DNA from: Serratia proteamaculans | Lineage (GTDB): Bacteria > Pseudomonadota > Gammaproteobacteria > Enterobacterales > Enterobacteriaceae | Direction: 5' to 3' | NCBI RefSeq assembly: GCF_008830365.1 | Contig: NZ_WBKI01000001.1 | Span: 1,116,001-1,180,000 of the forward strand | DNA length: 64,000 nucleotides | Shown here: positions 21,311 to 32,227 of the stretch, one piece after another | Position numbering within the stretch: the stretch's first letter is position 1 | Layout of the letters: every line of letters begins with the position of its first letter | Translations under genes and position numbers: made by a program | The notes under the pieces: generated by a model | Told to the model about the DNA's origin: nothing | The model's input: only the letters and a program-made list of their open reading frames with translations | Database searches by the model: none

Positions 21311-22462
21311 ATGGCATTCAATTTTGATCAATGGGTAGACCGTAGTCACAGTGACAGCGTTAAGTGGGATAAATATCGTGACCGCGACATCATTCCACTC
21401 TGGGTCGCCGATACCGATTTCCCGTCACCGCCGGCTATCATCGACGCATTACAGCAGCGCGTATCGCATGCAGTATTCGGCTACAGTCATCCCTCCCATG
21501 AACTCATTGAGGTTTTTACCCGCCGCATGCTAGAGCGCTACGGCTGGCGTATCAACCCCGAATGGCTGATTTTCCTGCCTGGAATGGTTTGCGGTCTTAA
21601 TTTATGCGTGCGCGCTTTTACCGCCGAAGGTGAAGGCACCCTGGCTCCGTCACCGATTTATCCCCCGTTTCGCAAGGCGGCAAAATTCGCAGGTCGCTCA
21701 CAGCTGTCGGTGCCCTTAACCCTGCACCACCGTCGCTGGCTGTTAGACTTCAATGCCATCGCTGGGCAGCTCAGTGGCGATGAGAAATTACTGTTGCTGT
21801 GCAATCCGCAAAACCCAGGTGGCACCGTCTACCGCAAACAGGAGCTAGTGCAGCAACACGCGTTTGCCCAGGCCCATGATCTGATCGTCTGTTCGGATGA
21901 AATTCATTGCGACCTGTTGCTTGAACCTGGCTGCGAACACATCCCCTTTGCTACCTTGAATGAAGACGCGGCCCAGCGCAGCATCACGCTGATGTCGCCG
22001 TCGAAAACCTTCAACATTGCCGGGCTGGGCGCCTCGATGGCGATTACTCCCAATCCCGAGTTACGGCAAAAGCTGGTCCGTGCGCGCAGTGGCATCGTGC
22101 CGGAGGTGGACGTACTGGCGCTGGTTGCCGCCCAGGCCGCCTACCAGCATGGCCAAGACTGGTTGGACGCGCTGTTGAGTTATCTGCGCACCAACCGTGA
22201 TTTGGTGACCGAGCGTATTAATGCCATGCCCGGACTGTTGCTGCAGCCCATCGAAGCCACTTATCTGGCCTGGATCGACTGCAGCCAACTGACGGTTGAT
22301 AACCCGCACGCCTTCTTTGAGCAGGCCGGAGTCGGTTTAAGTCCGGGGCTGGATTTTGGCAACCGACGCTTTGTCCGCTTAAATTTCGGTTGTCGGCGCG
22401 AGTTGTTGCTCCAGGCGCTGGATCGCATGACGCTGGCAACCCAGGCGCTGATGCCAAATTAG
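21311..22462 (+). CDS. MalY/PatB-type PLP-dependent C-S lyase (cystathionine beta-lyase-like)
   Basis: 383 residues of the class I/II aminotransferase fold. The N-terminal block MAFNFDQWVDRSHSDSVKWDKY, WVADTDFPSP and GYSHPSHEL are typical of MalY/PatB. The PLP lysine is Lys232 (LMSPSKTFNIAGLG), with NPQNPGG and SDEIHCDL as cofactor contacts. It probably cleaves cystathionine or related cysteine conjugates to give pyruvate, ammonia and a thiol. It is not in the E. coli cutC-yecM gap. It is divergent from cutC, and its last four bases overlap the convergent yecM. Confidence 0.88.
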   Translation: MAFNFDQWVDRSHSDSVKWDKYRDRDIIPLWVADTDFPSPPAIIDALQQRVSHAVFGYSHPSHELIEVFTRRMLERYGWRINPEWLIFLPGMVCGLNLCVRAFTAEGEGTLAPSPIYPPFRKAAKFAGRSQLSVPLTLHHRRWLLDFNAIAGQLSGDEKLLLLCNPQNPGGTVYRKQELVQQHAFAQAHDLIVCSDEIHCDLLLEPGCEHIPFATLNEDAAQRSITLMSPSKTFNIAGLGASMAITPNPELRQKLVRARSGIVPEVDVLALVAAQAAYQHGQDWLDALLSYLRTNRDLVTERINAMPGLLLQPIEATYLAWIDCSQLTVDNPHAFFEQAGVGLSPGLDFGNRRFVRLNFGCRRELLLQALDRMTLATQALMPN

Positions 22463-23022
22463 GCGTGTTCGCTGGCGACAATGTCCCGGATCGAATAAGG
22501 ATGAAATTTGATGGTCACCGTACCGTCGGTGATCGCCAGGGTTGGGTTCGGCAAACGTTCGCCCTCCCCCTGCGGTGAACTCTGCTTCAATTTAATCCCA
22601 GGTGCCAGCAACGCTTCATCAGGTAAATGACTCAACGCCCGCGCATACAAGGTGGCCGGTTCGCCGCTCAGCACCAGTTCCACATGTTCCCAGCCCTCGT
22701 GCGGATAGCGTTTATCGCCGGGATAAGGAAGCTCCACGCAGTCAATCAGCCAAGGTCCAACCTCGAGTGGCTGCCGGAGATCAAACAAACAAATCGGACG
22801 ACCATTAATCATCGACTCTGACAACAGTGAGCCACACTGCTGCAACCCCTGCCGCCAGCGATCGGCCGTGGTGATTTGGTGGCAACGGACCGAAATATGA
22901 TCGGCCGTAAACTGGGACAAATCCAAGTGTAGTTTTTCGGCAAACCGGCTCAGCGCCAGTTCAAAGCGTGGCAGGTCCAGCGCTAAATCATTCAGTTCGG
23001 CAATCGCCGGGAAGGTGGTCAT
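22459..23022 (-). CDS. yecM: VOC-fold metalloprotein family protein YecM
   Basis: 187 residues similar to E. coli YecM, a protein with a glyoxalase/VOC-like fold and a putative metal site. Conserved features include FTADHISVRCHQ, PWLIDCVELPYPGDKRYPHEGWEHVELVL and the C-terminal ITDGTVTIKFHPYSIRDIVASE. The histidines and glutamate in these blocks are the likely metal ligands. No reaction is known. It lies directly before argS, divergently, with an 0.9-kb gap. Confidence 0.9.
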   Translation of the reverse strand: MTTFPAIAELNDLALDLPRFELALSRFAEKLHLDLSQFTADHISVRCHQITTADRWRQGLQQCGSLLSESMINGRPICLFDLRQPLEVGPWLIDCVELPYPGDKRYPHEGWEHVELVLSGEPATLYARALSHLPDEALLAPGIKLKQSSPQGEGERLPNPTLAITDGTVTIKFHPYSIRDIVASEHA

Positions 23023-23530
23023 AGGATCCTCGCAACTACGGAAAGCGGTTTTCAGGGAGGGTAATTTACACGCCGGAGGCGTAGCTATCCACTCGGCTGA
23101 CGGGGAAAGTGGCCATTTTCTGGTTCAAATTTCCACGCCAGAATAAATCTGCCATTCATTTGTCATAAAAAGCACAAAAGAATAATTTCCTCGATTTTTA
23201 TTACACTTTGGCTTAGCCTTTCCTGGTTTTTAATTCATGAAAATAGTTGCAGCATAAGTTTATAGCTTTTTCTTATGACAGGAATGTTGAAGACATTACT
23301 AACTTATTAAGTAAGAAAATTCACGCCATCCGTTACTTACAAAAGCTTAAGAAATAGTTAACCCCTAACGAGAAAAATGGAGACAGACTCAAATAAAAAC
23401 ACCAACATACTGTTTTTAAGGTGTTTTATCCATCACTGCACCTGAGAATCTTCCTAAACAGAAGCGACATAATTGCTTGAAAATATCAATTGAGCTACTT
23501 TAGTGAAAATTGAGTTAGAGATAATCACTT
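23023..23530. other. Intergenic region upstream of the 39-residue frame
   Basis: About 500 bases, fairly AT-rich, between divergent yecM and the small membrane-protein frame. Several short frames without ribosome sites were dismissed. A hairpin-like CACCAAC...AAGGTG lies near 23400-23425. No recognised regulatory motif was found. Confidence 0.4.
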
Positions 23531-23650
23531 ATGTTCCTTTTAATAGTTTCTTTGCTATTGGTAGTCATTGCTGCCTATGCGATATATCGCCACTTTAAAT
23601 CGCGTCGCAATAACACGCTGGATGCTGGCCGTCGAAAGAAAAAACACTAA
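23531..23650 (+). CDS. Predicted 39-residue single-helix membrane protein
   Basis: ATG with GAG(ATAA) nine bases upstream opens a 39-codon frame: MFLLIVSLLLVVIAAYAIYR followed by a basic tail (RRNNTLDAGRRKKKH). One hydrophobic helix at the extreme N-terminus and a positive C-terminus are hallmarks of small inner-membrane proteins. It lies in the long 0.9-kb gap before argS, where no other gene is visible. No family is recognised; expression is unproven. Confidence 0.55.
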   Translation: MFLLIVSLLLVVIAAYAIYRHFKSRRNNTLDAGRRKKKH

Positions 23651-23919
23651 CCTCACTGATTCCATTTTATCCCATTCATGTCTTTTCTCGTATGCACCCC
23701 ACATTGCCATCTGCATTTTTCACTCATAGCAGGCGGGCATTTATGAACCCCGACTTTCACCTAATCCTCCCGCGTCAACTGCTGACGTAACCCATCAGAT
23801 CGGTTACAATTACAGGCTGTTTTGTGGTGGGCCGCCGTCTTGACGCGCAGCCAGAAAACCACCTTTGAATCCCGCAGGGGCATGGCACACGGCCCCTCGT
23901 TCGTCATTAAGGTAACCCG

Positions 23920-25650
23920 GTGAATATTCAGGTTCTTCTTTCAGATAAAGTCAGCCAGGCGCTGATTGCCGCAGGCGCACCCGCCGATTGCGAAGCCCAG
24001 GTCCGTCAGTCCGCAAAAGCGCAGTTTGGCGACTATCAGGCCAATGGCGTGATGTCCGTTGCCAAGAAACTTGGCATGCCACCGCGCCAGTTGGCGGAGA
24101 AAGTGGTGCAACTGCTTGATCTCGGCGACGTCGCCAGCAAAGTAGAAATCGCCGGTCCCGGCTTTATCAATATCTTCCTGAACAGTTCATGGGTCGCGCA
24201 GCAAGCCGATCGCGTGCTGAGCGCCCCCAAACTGGATATTGCCCCGGTTAAACAACAAACCATCGTTATTGACTACTCTGCCCCTAACGTGGCGAAAGAA
24301 ATGCACGTCGGCCACCTGCGTTCCACCATCATCGGTGACGCCGCCGCACGTACCCAGGAGTTCCTGGGCCATAAAGTGATCCGCGCCAACCACGTCGGCG
24401 ACTGGGGCACCCAGTTTGGCATGTTGATCGCCTATCTGGAAAAAATGCAGAACGAAAATGCCAGCAATATGGACTTGTCCGATCTGGAACAGTTTTATCG
24501 TGAAGCGAAGAAGCACTACGATGAAGACGCCGATTTTGCCGAACGCGCTCGCGCCTATGTGGTGAAGCTGCAAGGCGGCGATCAATACTGCCTGAAGATG
24601 TGGCGCAAGCTGGTCGACATTACCATGGCGCAAAATCAGCTGACCTATAACCGTCTGAACGTCACCCTGACCGAAGACGACGTGATGGGTGAAAGCCTGT
24701 ACAACGCGATGCTGCCAGGCATCGTTGCCGATCTCAAGGCCAAGGGCCTGGCGGTGGAAAGCGAAGGCGCTACCGTGGTCTTCCTCGACGAATACAAGAA
24801 CAAAGACGGCGAACCAATGGGCGTCATCATCCAGAAAAAGGATGGCGGCTACCTGTACACCACCACCGATATCGCCTGTGCCAAATACCGTTATGAAACG
24901 CTGGGTGCCGATCGCGTGCTGTATTACATCGACTCACGTCAGCACCAACATCTGATGCAGGCCTGGACCATCGTGCGCAAAGCCGGCTACATCCCGGACA
25001 GCCTGTCACTGGAACACCACATGTTCGGCATGATGCTGGGTAAAGACGGCAAGCCGTTCAAAACCCGCTCAGGCGGTACTGTGAAACTGTCCGATCTGCT
25101 GGATGAAGCTGTGGATCGCGCCGGTAAACTGATTGCCGAGAAAAACCCGGACATGCCGGCGGAAGAAATGCAAAGCCTGGCCAATGCCGTGGGCATCGGT
25201 GCGGTTAAATACGCCGACCTGTCAAAAAGCCGCACTACCGACTACATCTTCGACTGGGACAACATGCTGGCGTTTGAGGGCAATACCGCACCTTATATGC
25301 AGTATGCCTATACCCGCGTGGCCTCCGTATTCAAGCGCGCAGGGATTGACGAAAGCAATCTGACTCTGCCGTTGGTAATGACCGAAGAGCGTGAAATCAC
25401 TCTGGCGACCCGTCTGCTGCAGTTTGAAGAAGTGATCACCACTGTGGCGCGCGAAGGCACTCCGCACGTAATGTGTAGCTACCTGTACGACCTCGCGGGC
25501 CTGTTCTCCGGCTTCTACGAACACTGCCAGATCCTGAATGCGGACAGCGAAGAAGCACGTCAGAGCCGCCTGAAGCTGGCGCTGTTGACCGCCAAGACGT
25601 TGAAAACCGGTCTGGATACGCTGGGTATCGAAACCGTAGAACGTATGTAA
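23920..25650 (+). CDS. argS: Arginyl-tRNA synthetase
   Basis: 576 residues, starting at GTG as in E. coli, with AAGGTAACC just before it. Class I synthetase charging tRNA-Arg. The HIGH-like motif is [12 protein letters not shown] (near 130) within [16 protein letters not shown]. The KMSK position is degenerate, as usual in this enzyme. The C-terminal DALR anticodon domain begins about residue 455 and ends [23 protein letters not shown] strong terminator follows. Confidence 0.97.
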   Translation: MNIQVLLSDKVSQALIAAGAPADCEAQVRQSAKAQFGDYQANGVMSVAKKLGMPPRQLAEKVVQLLDLGDVASKVEIAGPGFINIFLNSSWVAQQADRVLSAPKLDIAPVKQQTIVIDYSAPNVAKEMHVGHLRSTIIGDAAARTQEFLGHKVIRANHVGDWGTQFGMLIAYLEKMQNENASNMDLSDLEQFYREAKKHYDEDADFAERARAYVVKLQGGDQYCLKMWRKLVDITMAQNQLTYNRLNVTLTEDDVMGESLYNAMLPGIVADLKAKGLAVESEGATVVFLDEYKNKDGEPMGVIIQKKDGGYLYTTTDIACAKYRYETLGADRVLYYIDSRQHQHLMQAWTIVRKAGYIPDSLSLEHHMFGMMLGKDGKPFKTRSGGTVKLSDLLDEAVDRAGKLIAEKNPDMPAEEMQSLANAVGIGAVKYADLSKSRTTDYIFDWDNMLAFEGNTAPYMQYAYTRVASVFKRAGIDESNLTLPLVMTEEREITLATRLLQFEEVITTVAREGTPHVMCSYLYDLAGLFSGFYEHCQILNADSEEARQSRLKLALLTAKTLKTGLDTLGIETVERM

Positions 25651-25669
25651 GCCATCAAGGCTGAATACG

Positions 25670-25700
25670 AAAAAGGGTCGCCGAGAGGCGACCCTTTTTA
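25670..25700. terminator. Bidirectional terminator between argS and murJ
   Basis: Twelve-base stem AAAAGGGTCGCC/GGCGACCCTTTT with a GAGA loop and T runs in both directions, between convergent genes. Confidence 0.9.
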
Positions 25701-25725
25701 CTGTATTGGTGACAGAGATATCCGT

Positions 25726-27261
25726 TTATGCCACCCGACGGGCAAAGTCGCGAGGGCGGAAGCCCAAACCGCCCAACACACCAAAATAAGCTACCACGCC
25801 GGTGACCACCACCAACGCCAGACGCAGCAAACGCTCCAGCATATTGCCCTGATCCCAGGCCGGCATCAGCCACATCATACCCACCAGGACTACCGACATC
25901 ACAATCACCGCAATCACCAGCTTGGTCAGGAACATCGCCCAACCCGGTTGTGGGTGGAAAATCTTCTGCTTACGCAACTGCCAGTATAGCAGCGAGGCGT
26001 TAATACAGGCCCCGAGACCAATCGACAGCGAAAGCCCGGCATGTTTCAACGGCCCGATAAACATCAGGTTCATCACCTGAGTCAAAATCAACGTGATAAT
26101 GGCAATTTTAACCGGCGTTTTAATGTCCTGGCGCGAATAGAACCCAGGTGCCAACACCTTGACCACGATAAGCCCCATCAGTCCGACTGAATAGGCCACC
26201 AGCGCGCGCTGAGTCATGGCAGCGTCAAAGGCGCTGAATTTGCCATACTGGAACAGCGAAACGGTCAGCGGCTTGGCCAAAATACCCAGGGCAATCGCAC
26301 TCGGCAGCGCCAACAGGAAGCACAGGCGCAGGCCCCAATCCATCAGCCGTGAATACTCGTCGTGGTTACCACTGGAGAAACTTTTCGCCAGTGACGGCAA
26401 CAGAATAGTCCCCAGTGCCACGCCCAGTACGCCGGAAGGAAACTCCATCAAACGGTCGGCATAGTACATCCAGGAAACCGAACCTGAAACCAGGAACGAG
26501 GCGAAAATGGTATTGATAATCAGTGAGATCTGGCTCACCGAAACACCAAAAATCGCCGGTCCCATCTGACGCATCACGCGCCATACGCCGGCATCGCCAA
26601 GCTTGATGCGCGGCAGCACCAACATGCCGATCTTCTTCAGGTGCGGAAGCTGGTAACCCAGTTGCAGTACCCCACCAACCACCACCGCCCAGGCCAGCGC
26701 CATCACCGGTGGATTGAAGTAAGGGGCGGCAAACAGCGCAAAACCGATCATGCTGACGTTCAATAACGTCGGCGCAAATGCCGGGATCGAAAAACGATTC
26801 CAGGTATTGAGGATCGAGCCGACCAGCGAGGCCAGCGATATCAACAAAATATAGGGAAAGGTGACGCGCAACAGTGACGACGTCAGGGCAAACTTGTCCG
26901 GCGAATCGGCAAAACCCGGAGCCGTAATGTAGATAACCCAGGGCGCGGCCAACATGCCCAACACCGTCACCAGCGCCAGTATCAGCGTCAACAGCCCGGA
27001 GACATAGGAGATAAAGGTCCGCGTCGCCTCTTCACCCTGCTGGTTTTTATATTCGGCCAGGATCGGCACAAACGCCTGCGAAAATGCCCCCTCGGCAAAA
27101 ATACGCCGCAGCAGATTGGGCAGCTTGAACGCCACGAAGAAGGCATCTGTTGCCATACCGGCGCCAAATACCCGCGCCACGATAGCGTCACGGGCAAAGC
27201 CCAACACCCGCGAAAACATCGTCATAGAGCTGACGGCGGCCAATGATTTTAGTAGGTTCAT
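25726..27261 (-). CDS. murJ: Lipid II flippase MurJ
   Basis: 511 residues, the same length as E. coli MurJ (MviN), with about 14 membrane helices of the MOP superfamily. It moves lipid II across the inner membrane for peptidoglycan synthesis. The N-terminus [35 protein letters not shown] carries the functionally important arginines (Arg18, Arg24 region). Later blocks [20 protein letters not shown] and [19 protein letters not shown] are family-typical. Last gene of the rimJ-yceH-yceM-murJ run. Confidence 0.96.
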   Translation of the reverse strand: MNLLKSLAAVSSMTMFSRVLGFARDAIVARVFGAGMATDAFFVAFKLPNLLRRIFAEGAFSQAFVPILAEYKNQQGEEATRTFISYVSGLLTLILALVTVLGMLAAPWVIYITAPGFADSPDKFALTSSLLRVTFPYILLISLASLVGSILNTWNRFSIPAFAPTLLNVSMIGFALFAAPYFNPPVMALAWAVVVGGVLQLGYQLPHLKKIGMLVLPRIKLGDAGVWRVMRQMGPAIFGVSVSQISLIINTIFASFLVSGSVSWMYYADRLMEFPSGVLGVALGTILLPSLAKSFSSGNHDEYSRLMDWGLRLCFLLALPSAIALGILAKPLTVSLFQYGKFSAFDAAMTQRALVAYSVGLMGLIVVKVLAPGFYSRQDIKTPVKIAIITLILTQVMNLMFIGPLKHAGLSLSIGLGACINASLLYWQLRKQKIFHPQPGWAMFLTKLVIAVIVMSVVLVGMMWLMPAWDQGNMLERLLRLALVVVTGVVAYFGVLGGLGFRPRDFARRVA

Positions 27262-27383
27262 GTGGTTTTTCTGATGTGCCCTGTAAATGTCGACGCCTGC
27301 ATCAGCAGGCGTCAGTAAAACTATCGGCTAAGTTTACCCGTCCACGGCAGAATAGCTACTGCCATATGTTACATGGGGTTACC

Positions 27384-28304
27384 TTATAAACCGGCATCAC
27401 GCAGCAGTTTTTCAATCACCCTTTGGGCGGAAATTGCCTGCTCGCCGGCGGTTTCCGGCACCGTCTGATTGCTGACAGCGGCAATGAAATGGCGGATCGC
27501 GCCTTCAAAGCCGCGCTGTGCCAACGTGGTTTGCCAGCCTGGCGCCGGTTGCTCCAGTACGCCTTGTGAGTCTTCCCGCAACCACTGGCGCATATCGTTC
27601 AACTGATAGAGCGCACCATCGGTTACCGCCTGCACGCTTTCACGCTGACTGCCGGCCCGGCGATGCATACTGGTGGTGACCAGTGTTTCACCGCACGCAA
27701 AATGATGCTCGGCATAGCTCAACTCACCGGCATCCGTAGCACGCAGGCTACCGCTAAGCAATGTCCCCGCATTGCCACCCAACCACAGCGCGGTATCCAC
27801 CACGTGCAGATAATCGTCCAACAGGGTAAAACGCAGGCCGTTTGGCCCAACGCTGTCGGCGCGATGTTTGTCCATGCGAATCGACGCCGGTTGCTGCATC
27901 TGTTGCTTTAACTGACGATACAGTGGCGCAAAACGACGGTTAAACCCCACCATCAGCGTTTTACTCTGTTTTTCCGCCAGCGCGATCAACTGTTCGCCCT
28001 GCTCTACCGTCTCCGCCAGCGGCTTGTCGACATAAACGTGGACGCCAAGACGTAGCAACTCCTCGATCACCTGAAAATGACTGGCGGTGCTGCTGTGCAC
28101 GAATACCGCATCACACTGCTGTGCCAGGCTGTCCAGCCGCGAAAAACAGGTCATGCGATAGCTGTCGCAAACCGGCTGCGCCTTTTGCTGATTAGGCGAA
28201 AATCCGCCGACCAGCGTCCAGTCCGCCGCCTGGCTGAGGATCGGCAAATAGGCTTTTTGCGCAATACCACCCAGCCCAACCACACCAATACGTAATTTAC
28301 TCAT
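27384..28304 (-). CDS. yceM: Gfo/Idh/MocA-family oxidoreductase YceM
   Basis: 306 residues. Rossmann nucleotide loop [15 protein letters not shown] at the N-terminus, the family lysine motif [10 protein letters not shown] near residue 95, and [10 protein letters not shown] after it. Substrate is unknown (mviM in Salmonella). Its start overlaps the yceH stop by eight bases, so it is translationally coupled. It sits upstream of murJ with a 120-base gap. Confidence 0.93.
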   Translation of the reverse strand: MSKLRIGVVGLGGIAQKAYLPILSQAADWTLVGGFSPNQQKAQPVCDSYRMTCFSRLDSLAQQCDAVFVHSSTASHFQVIEELLRLGVHVYVDKPLAETVEQGEQLIALAEKQSKTLMVGFNRRFAPLYRQLKQQMQQPASIRMDKHRADSVGPNGLRFTLLDDYLHVVDTALWLGGNAGTLLSGSLRATDAGELSYAEHHFACGETLVTTSMHRRAGSQRESVQAVTDGALYQLNDMRQWLREDSQGVLEQPAPGWQTTLAQRGFEGAIRHFIAAVSNQTVPETAGEQAISAQRVIEKLLRDAGL

Positions 28305-28941
28305 CCGTCCCCCGAGCCAATAGCGCCTGCAGTTGTTGCTTGAGCTGCGCCACTTCGTTTTCCAGTGCGCTCACGCGTTCGTTCAATTCGGCGTCATTGG
28401 CCGGGAGTGCTTCTGTCGGTGCCTCGTCAATTTGGCCACTAAACAAATGCATAAATCGGCTTTCACGCTTACCCGGCTCCCGCGCCAATCGCACCACAAA
28501 GGGCCCATCTTCACGAGCACTCAGGCTCGCCAACACCTGCTCCACTTCGGTGACGTCATTAAATTCATGCATGCGATTGGTACGGGTACGCAGTTCACCG
28601 GGCGTTTGCGCGCCACGCAGCAGCAAGGTGGCAATCACTGCCAACTCGGCAGCAGACAGCTTTAGCTGACCAAACTCCGAATTGCAGAAGCGGTGCTCAT
28701 ACTTGACCACCCGATTGCCGAAGCCGCTCAAGGTGCGCAGAAAATGTTTCTTCAGCAGCAAATCGAGGATCTGCTGAACTTCGCTTTCCGTCAGTTCCAT
28801 CACCGGCTCGCGGTTGGTTTTCTGGTTGCAGGCAAGCTGAATGCCATTGAGGGAAAGAGGATACTGATCCGGCGTGGTGACCTGCTTTTCCAACAGGCAG
28901 CCAATCACCCTGGCTTCTTTAGCGTTTAATTCATATTTCAT
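28297..28941 (-). CDS. yceH: DUF480 winged-helix protein YceH
   Basis: 214 residues similar to E. coli YceH. DUF480 shows two winged-helix-like repeats: [21 protein letters not shown] near the N-terminus and [20 protein letters not shown] near residue 100. The C-terminus ([22 protein letters not shown]) is a short coiled coil. A DNA-binding or regulatory role is inferred. Nine bases separate it from rimJ. Confidence 0.92.
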   Translation of the reverse strand: MKYELNAKEARVIGCLLEKQVTTPDQYPLSLNGIQLACNQKTNREPVMELTESEVQQILDLLLKKHFLRTLSGFGNRVVKYEHRFCNSEFGQLKLSAAELAVIATLLLRGAQTPGELRTRTNRMHEFNDVTEVEQVLASLSAREDGPFVVRLAREPGKRESRFMHLFSGQIDEAPTEALPANDAELNERVSALENEVAQLKQQLQALLARGTDE

Positions 28942-28950
28942 TATTTGGCC

Positions 28951-29535
28951 TTAGCGTGGCGGTAGCCATTCTTTATTGGTTAATGCCGTCAGTACGTGAT
29001 CCTGCCACTGCCCGTCGATCAGCAGATAGTCCTTGGCATAACCTTCACGTTCAAATCCCAGGCGGGTCAACAATGCGCCGCTGCGCTGATTGTGCGGCAT
29101 ATAGTTGGCCATAATGCGGTGCATTCGCTGCTGACGCACCATATAACGGATAGCGGACTGCAGCGCTTCATACATCAGCCCTTGCCCCTGCCATTTTTCG
29201 GCCAGCGAATAGCCAAGGAAACAGGCATGGAACGAGCCACGCAGTACGTTGCTGAAGTTAGCCACGCCCTGTACTTCATGTTCTTCCGGATCGAGCAGGA
29301 TAAAGTAGTAGGCGCTGCCCTGCTTTTGCATTTCGGTGATCATCCCCAGCCGCGCCTGCCAGCCGGAAGGATAACAATGGCTTTCATCCCGTACCGGCTC
29401 CCAGGGTTTGAGGAAGGCTCGGTTTTCGGCATAGTATTCGGCCAGCCGGTAGGCATCGCGTTCATGGACTAAACGGACAACCAGTCGGTCGGTGGTGAGG
29501 CGTACTTTTGGTGATGCAGAGCGATAGCCAAACAT
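28951..29535 (-). CDS. rimJ: Ribosomal protein uS5 N-alanine acetyltransferase RimJ
   Basis: 194 residues from the second of two adjacent ATGs, which gives better spacing from GGGGGAA and matches E. coli RimJ (MFGYRS). GNAT acetyltransferase acting on the N-terminus of ribosomal protein S5 and also tied to ribosome maturation. The acetyl-CoA loop is [17 protein letters not shown], preceded by [20 protein letters not shown]. First gene of the minus-strand operon; divergent from mdtH. Confidence 0.95.
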   Translation of the reverse strand: MFGYRSASPKVRLTTDRLVVRLVHERDAYRLAEYYAENRAFLKPWEPVRDESHCYPSGWQARLGMITEMQKQGSAYYFILLDPEEHEVQGVANFSNVLRGSFHACFLGYSLAEKWQGQGLMYEALQSAIRYMVRQQRMHRIMANYMPHNQRSGALLTRLGFEREGYAKDYLLIDGQWQDHVLTALTNKEWLPPR

Positions 29536-29877
29536 CATTTCCCCCGCGGTCAGAACGGTTCGATAAGAAGTATTTATTGGGCACACGTCCGGATATTCAT
29601 CCTGCGACGAACCTATCCTGAGCCATTATTTCTCAAACACCAGCGCAGAACCGCACTTACCCTCATTTAATATAACCGCAGCCTGCCCCGCAGGTAAAAC
29701 TCCGGCCGCTCAGTAAATAACCGATTAGTCATTTTACGGCTATTTTCGTGCTGTTTTGCTGTTCAGCCAACATATTGACGATAAAAAAATATTATCTACC
29801 TCGCCCCTATCGGCAACCCGGGATTGGGTACAAACTAGAGCAGTCGCACTCCTCCCCCCTTTAATTGCTCGTGGTGA

Positions 29878-31086
<1,209 letters not shown>

Positions 31087-31172
31087 GGTTTTTCTCTAAG
31101 TTGCCAGAAAATCAGCCGAATTTCCTATAGCTGCTATCCTGTTAGTAAAAACATAAACAGGAGAAGTTGGCG

Positions 31173-31421
31173 ATGACTGATGAATCAAAATTACCGCAGC
31201 TGCTGGAACACATGGTACTGAACCTGCGGATGATCTACGCACGCTCAACGTTGGTAGAAAAAGCGCTGGCCCATATCATCGCTGGGAATGCCGACCTGAA
31301 GAGTGACATCATCAAACAGTTGCAGATCGTTAACGCCACCAACGAGCGGGATAAAATCGATCTGGAAGAAGCGCGTATGCACCTGATAGAAGTGATCAAT
31401 TCCGTGCCAACCAAAAAATAA
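31173..31421 (+). CDS. Small helical protein of unknown function
   Basis: 82 residues from the ATG with AGGAG nine bases upstream; a TTG two codons earlier is too close to the ribosome site. The protein is all-helical in appearance (LLEHMVLNLRMIYARSTLVEKALAHIIAGNADLKSDIIKQL...), hydrophilic, without signal or membrane segment. No family is recognised. It sits between mdtH and grxB, where E. coli has nothing. A GC hairpin ACCCGCGC/GCGCGGGT (31434-31453) follows it, without a T run. Confidence 0.75.
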   Translation: MTDESKLPQLLEHMVLNLRMIYARSTLVEKALAHIIAGNADLKSDIIKQLQIVNATNERDKIDLEEARMHLIEVINSVPTKK

Positions 31422-31550
31422 CCCCCTGCTTTGACCCGCGCAGATGCGCGGGTAATACAATAATAACGCACCTTCCAGCAAGAACTCTTCGCGACAGCCT
31501 CAGTATGCTGTGATAACTATTGCTATTAAAACCTGACAACCGGAGCAAGC

Positions 31551-32198
31551 ATGAAACTGTTTATCTACGATCATTGCCCATTCTGCGTTAAAGCCCGCAT
31601 GATTTTTGGCCTGAAAAACCTGCCCGTCCGCCTGGTCACTCTGCTCAATGATGATGAGGCAACGCCGGTCAGCATGATTGGCAAGAAAATGGCGCCCATT
31701 TTGCAAAAAGACGACGGCAACTATCTGCCGGAAAGCATGGATATCGTGCATTACATCGATAATCTCGACGGCAAGCCGCTGCTGACCGGTAAAACCAACC
31801 CGGCAATCGCCGACTGGCTGCAACACGTCGGTAGCTACAGCCTCAACTTACTGCTGCCGCGCTTCGCCAACGCCGACTTCGAAGAGTTCGCCACCGACAG
31901 CGCCCGTCAGTATTTTACCGACAAGAAACAAGCCTCGATCGGTGACTTTTCCGCGCATCTGGCCGACAGCGCCGATCTGATTACCCAACTGGAGACCGAT
32001 CTTCAAACGCTTTCCGGGCTGATTGTTTCCCCTGAAGCCGTCAATGGCAGCCTGTCGGAGGACGATATTCACCTATTCCCCCTGCTGCGTTCGCTGTCGA
32101 TTGTTGCCGGACTGACACTGCCGGATAACGTTGAAGCCTATCGTAACCGTATGGCACAGCGCAGTGATATTCCGCTGCTGTTCGATATGGAACAGTGA
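31551..32198 (+). CDS. grxB: Glutaredoxin 2
   Basis: 215 residues. GST-like glutaredoxin with the active site CPFC (Cys9 and Cys12) in LFIYDHCPFCVKARMIFG, then a helical C-terminal domain. The block NYLPESMDIVHYIDNLDGKPLL is the glutathione-binding cis-Pro/SMDI region. Reduces mixed disulfides with glutathione. Good GGAG ribosome site. It precedes an ABC1-type gene by 30 bases. Confidence 0.95.
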   Translation: MKLFIYDHCPFCVKARMIFGLKNLPVRLVTLLNDDEATPVSMIGKKMAPILQKDDGNYLPESMDIVHYIDNLDGKPLLTGKTNPAIADWLQHVGSYSLNLLLPRFANADFEEFATDSARQYFTDKKQASIGDFSAHLADSADLITQLETDLQTLSGLIVSPEAVNGSLSEDDIHLFPLLRSLSIVAGLTLPDNVEAYRNRMAQRSDIPLLFDMEQ

Positions 32199-32227
32199 TC
32201 TTCTCGCAATAAGGATATAGCGCGCAA

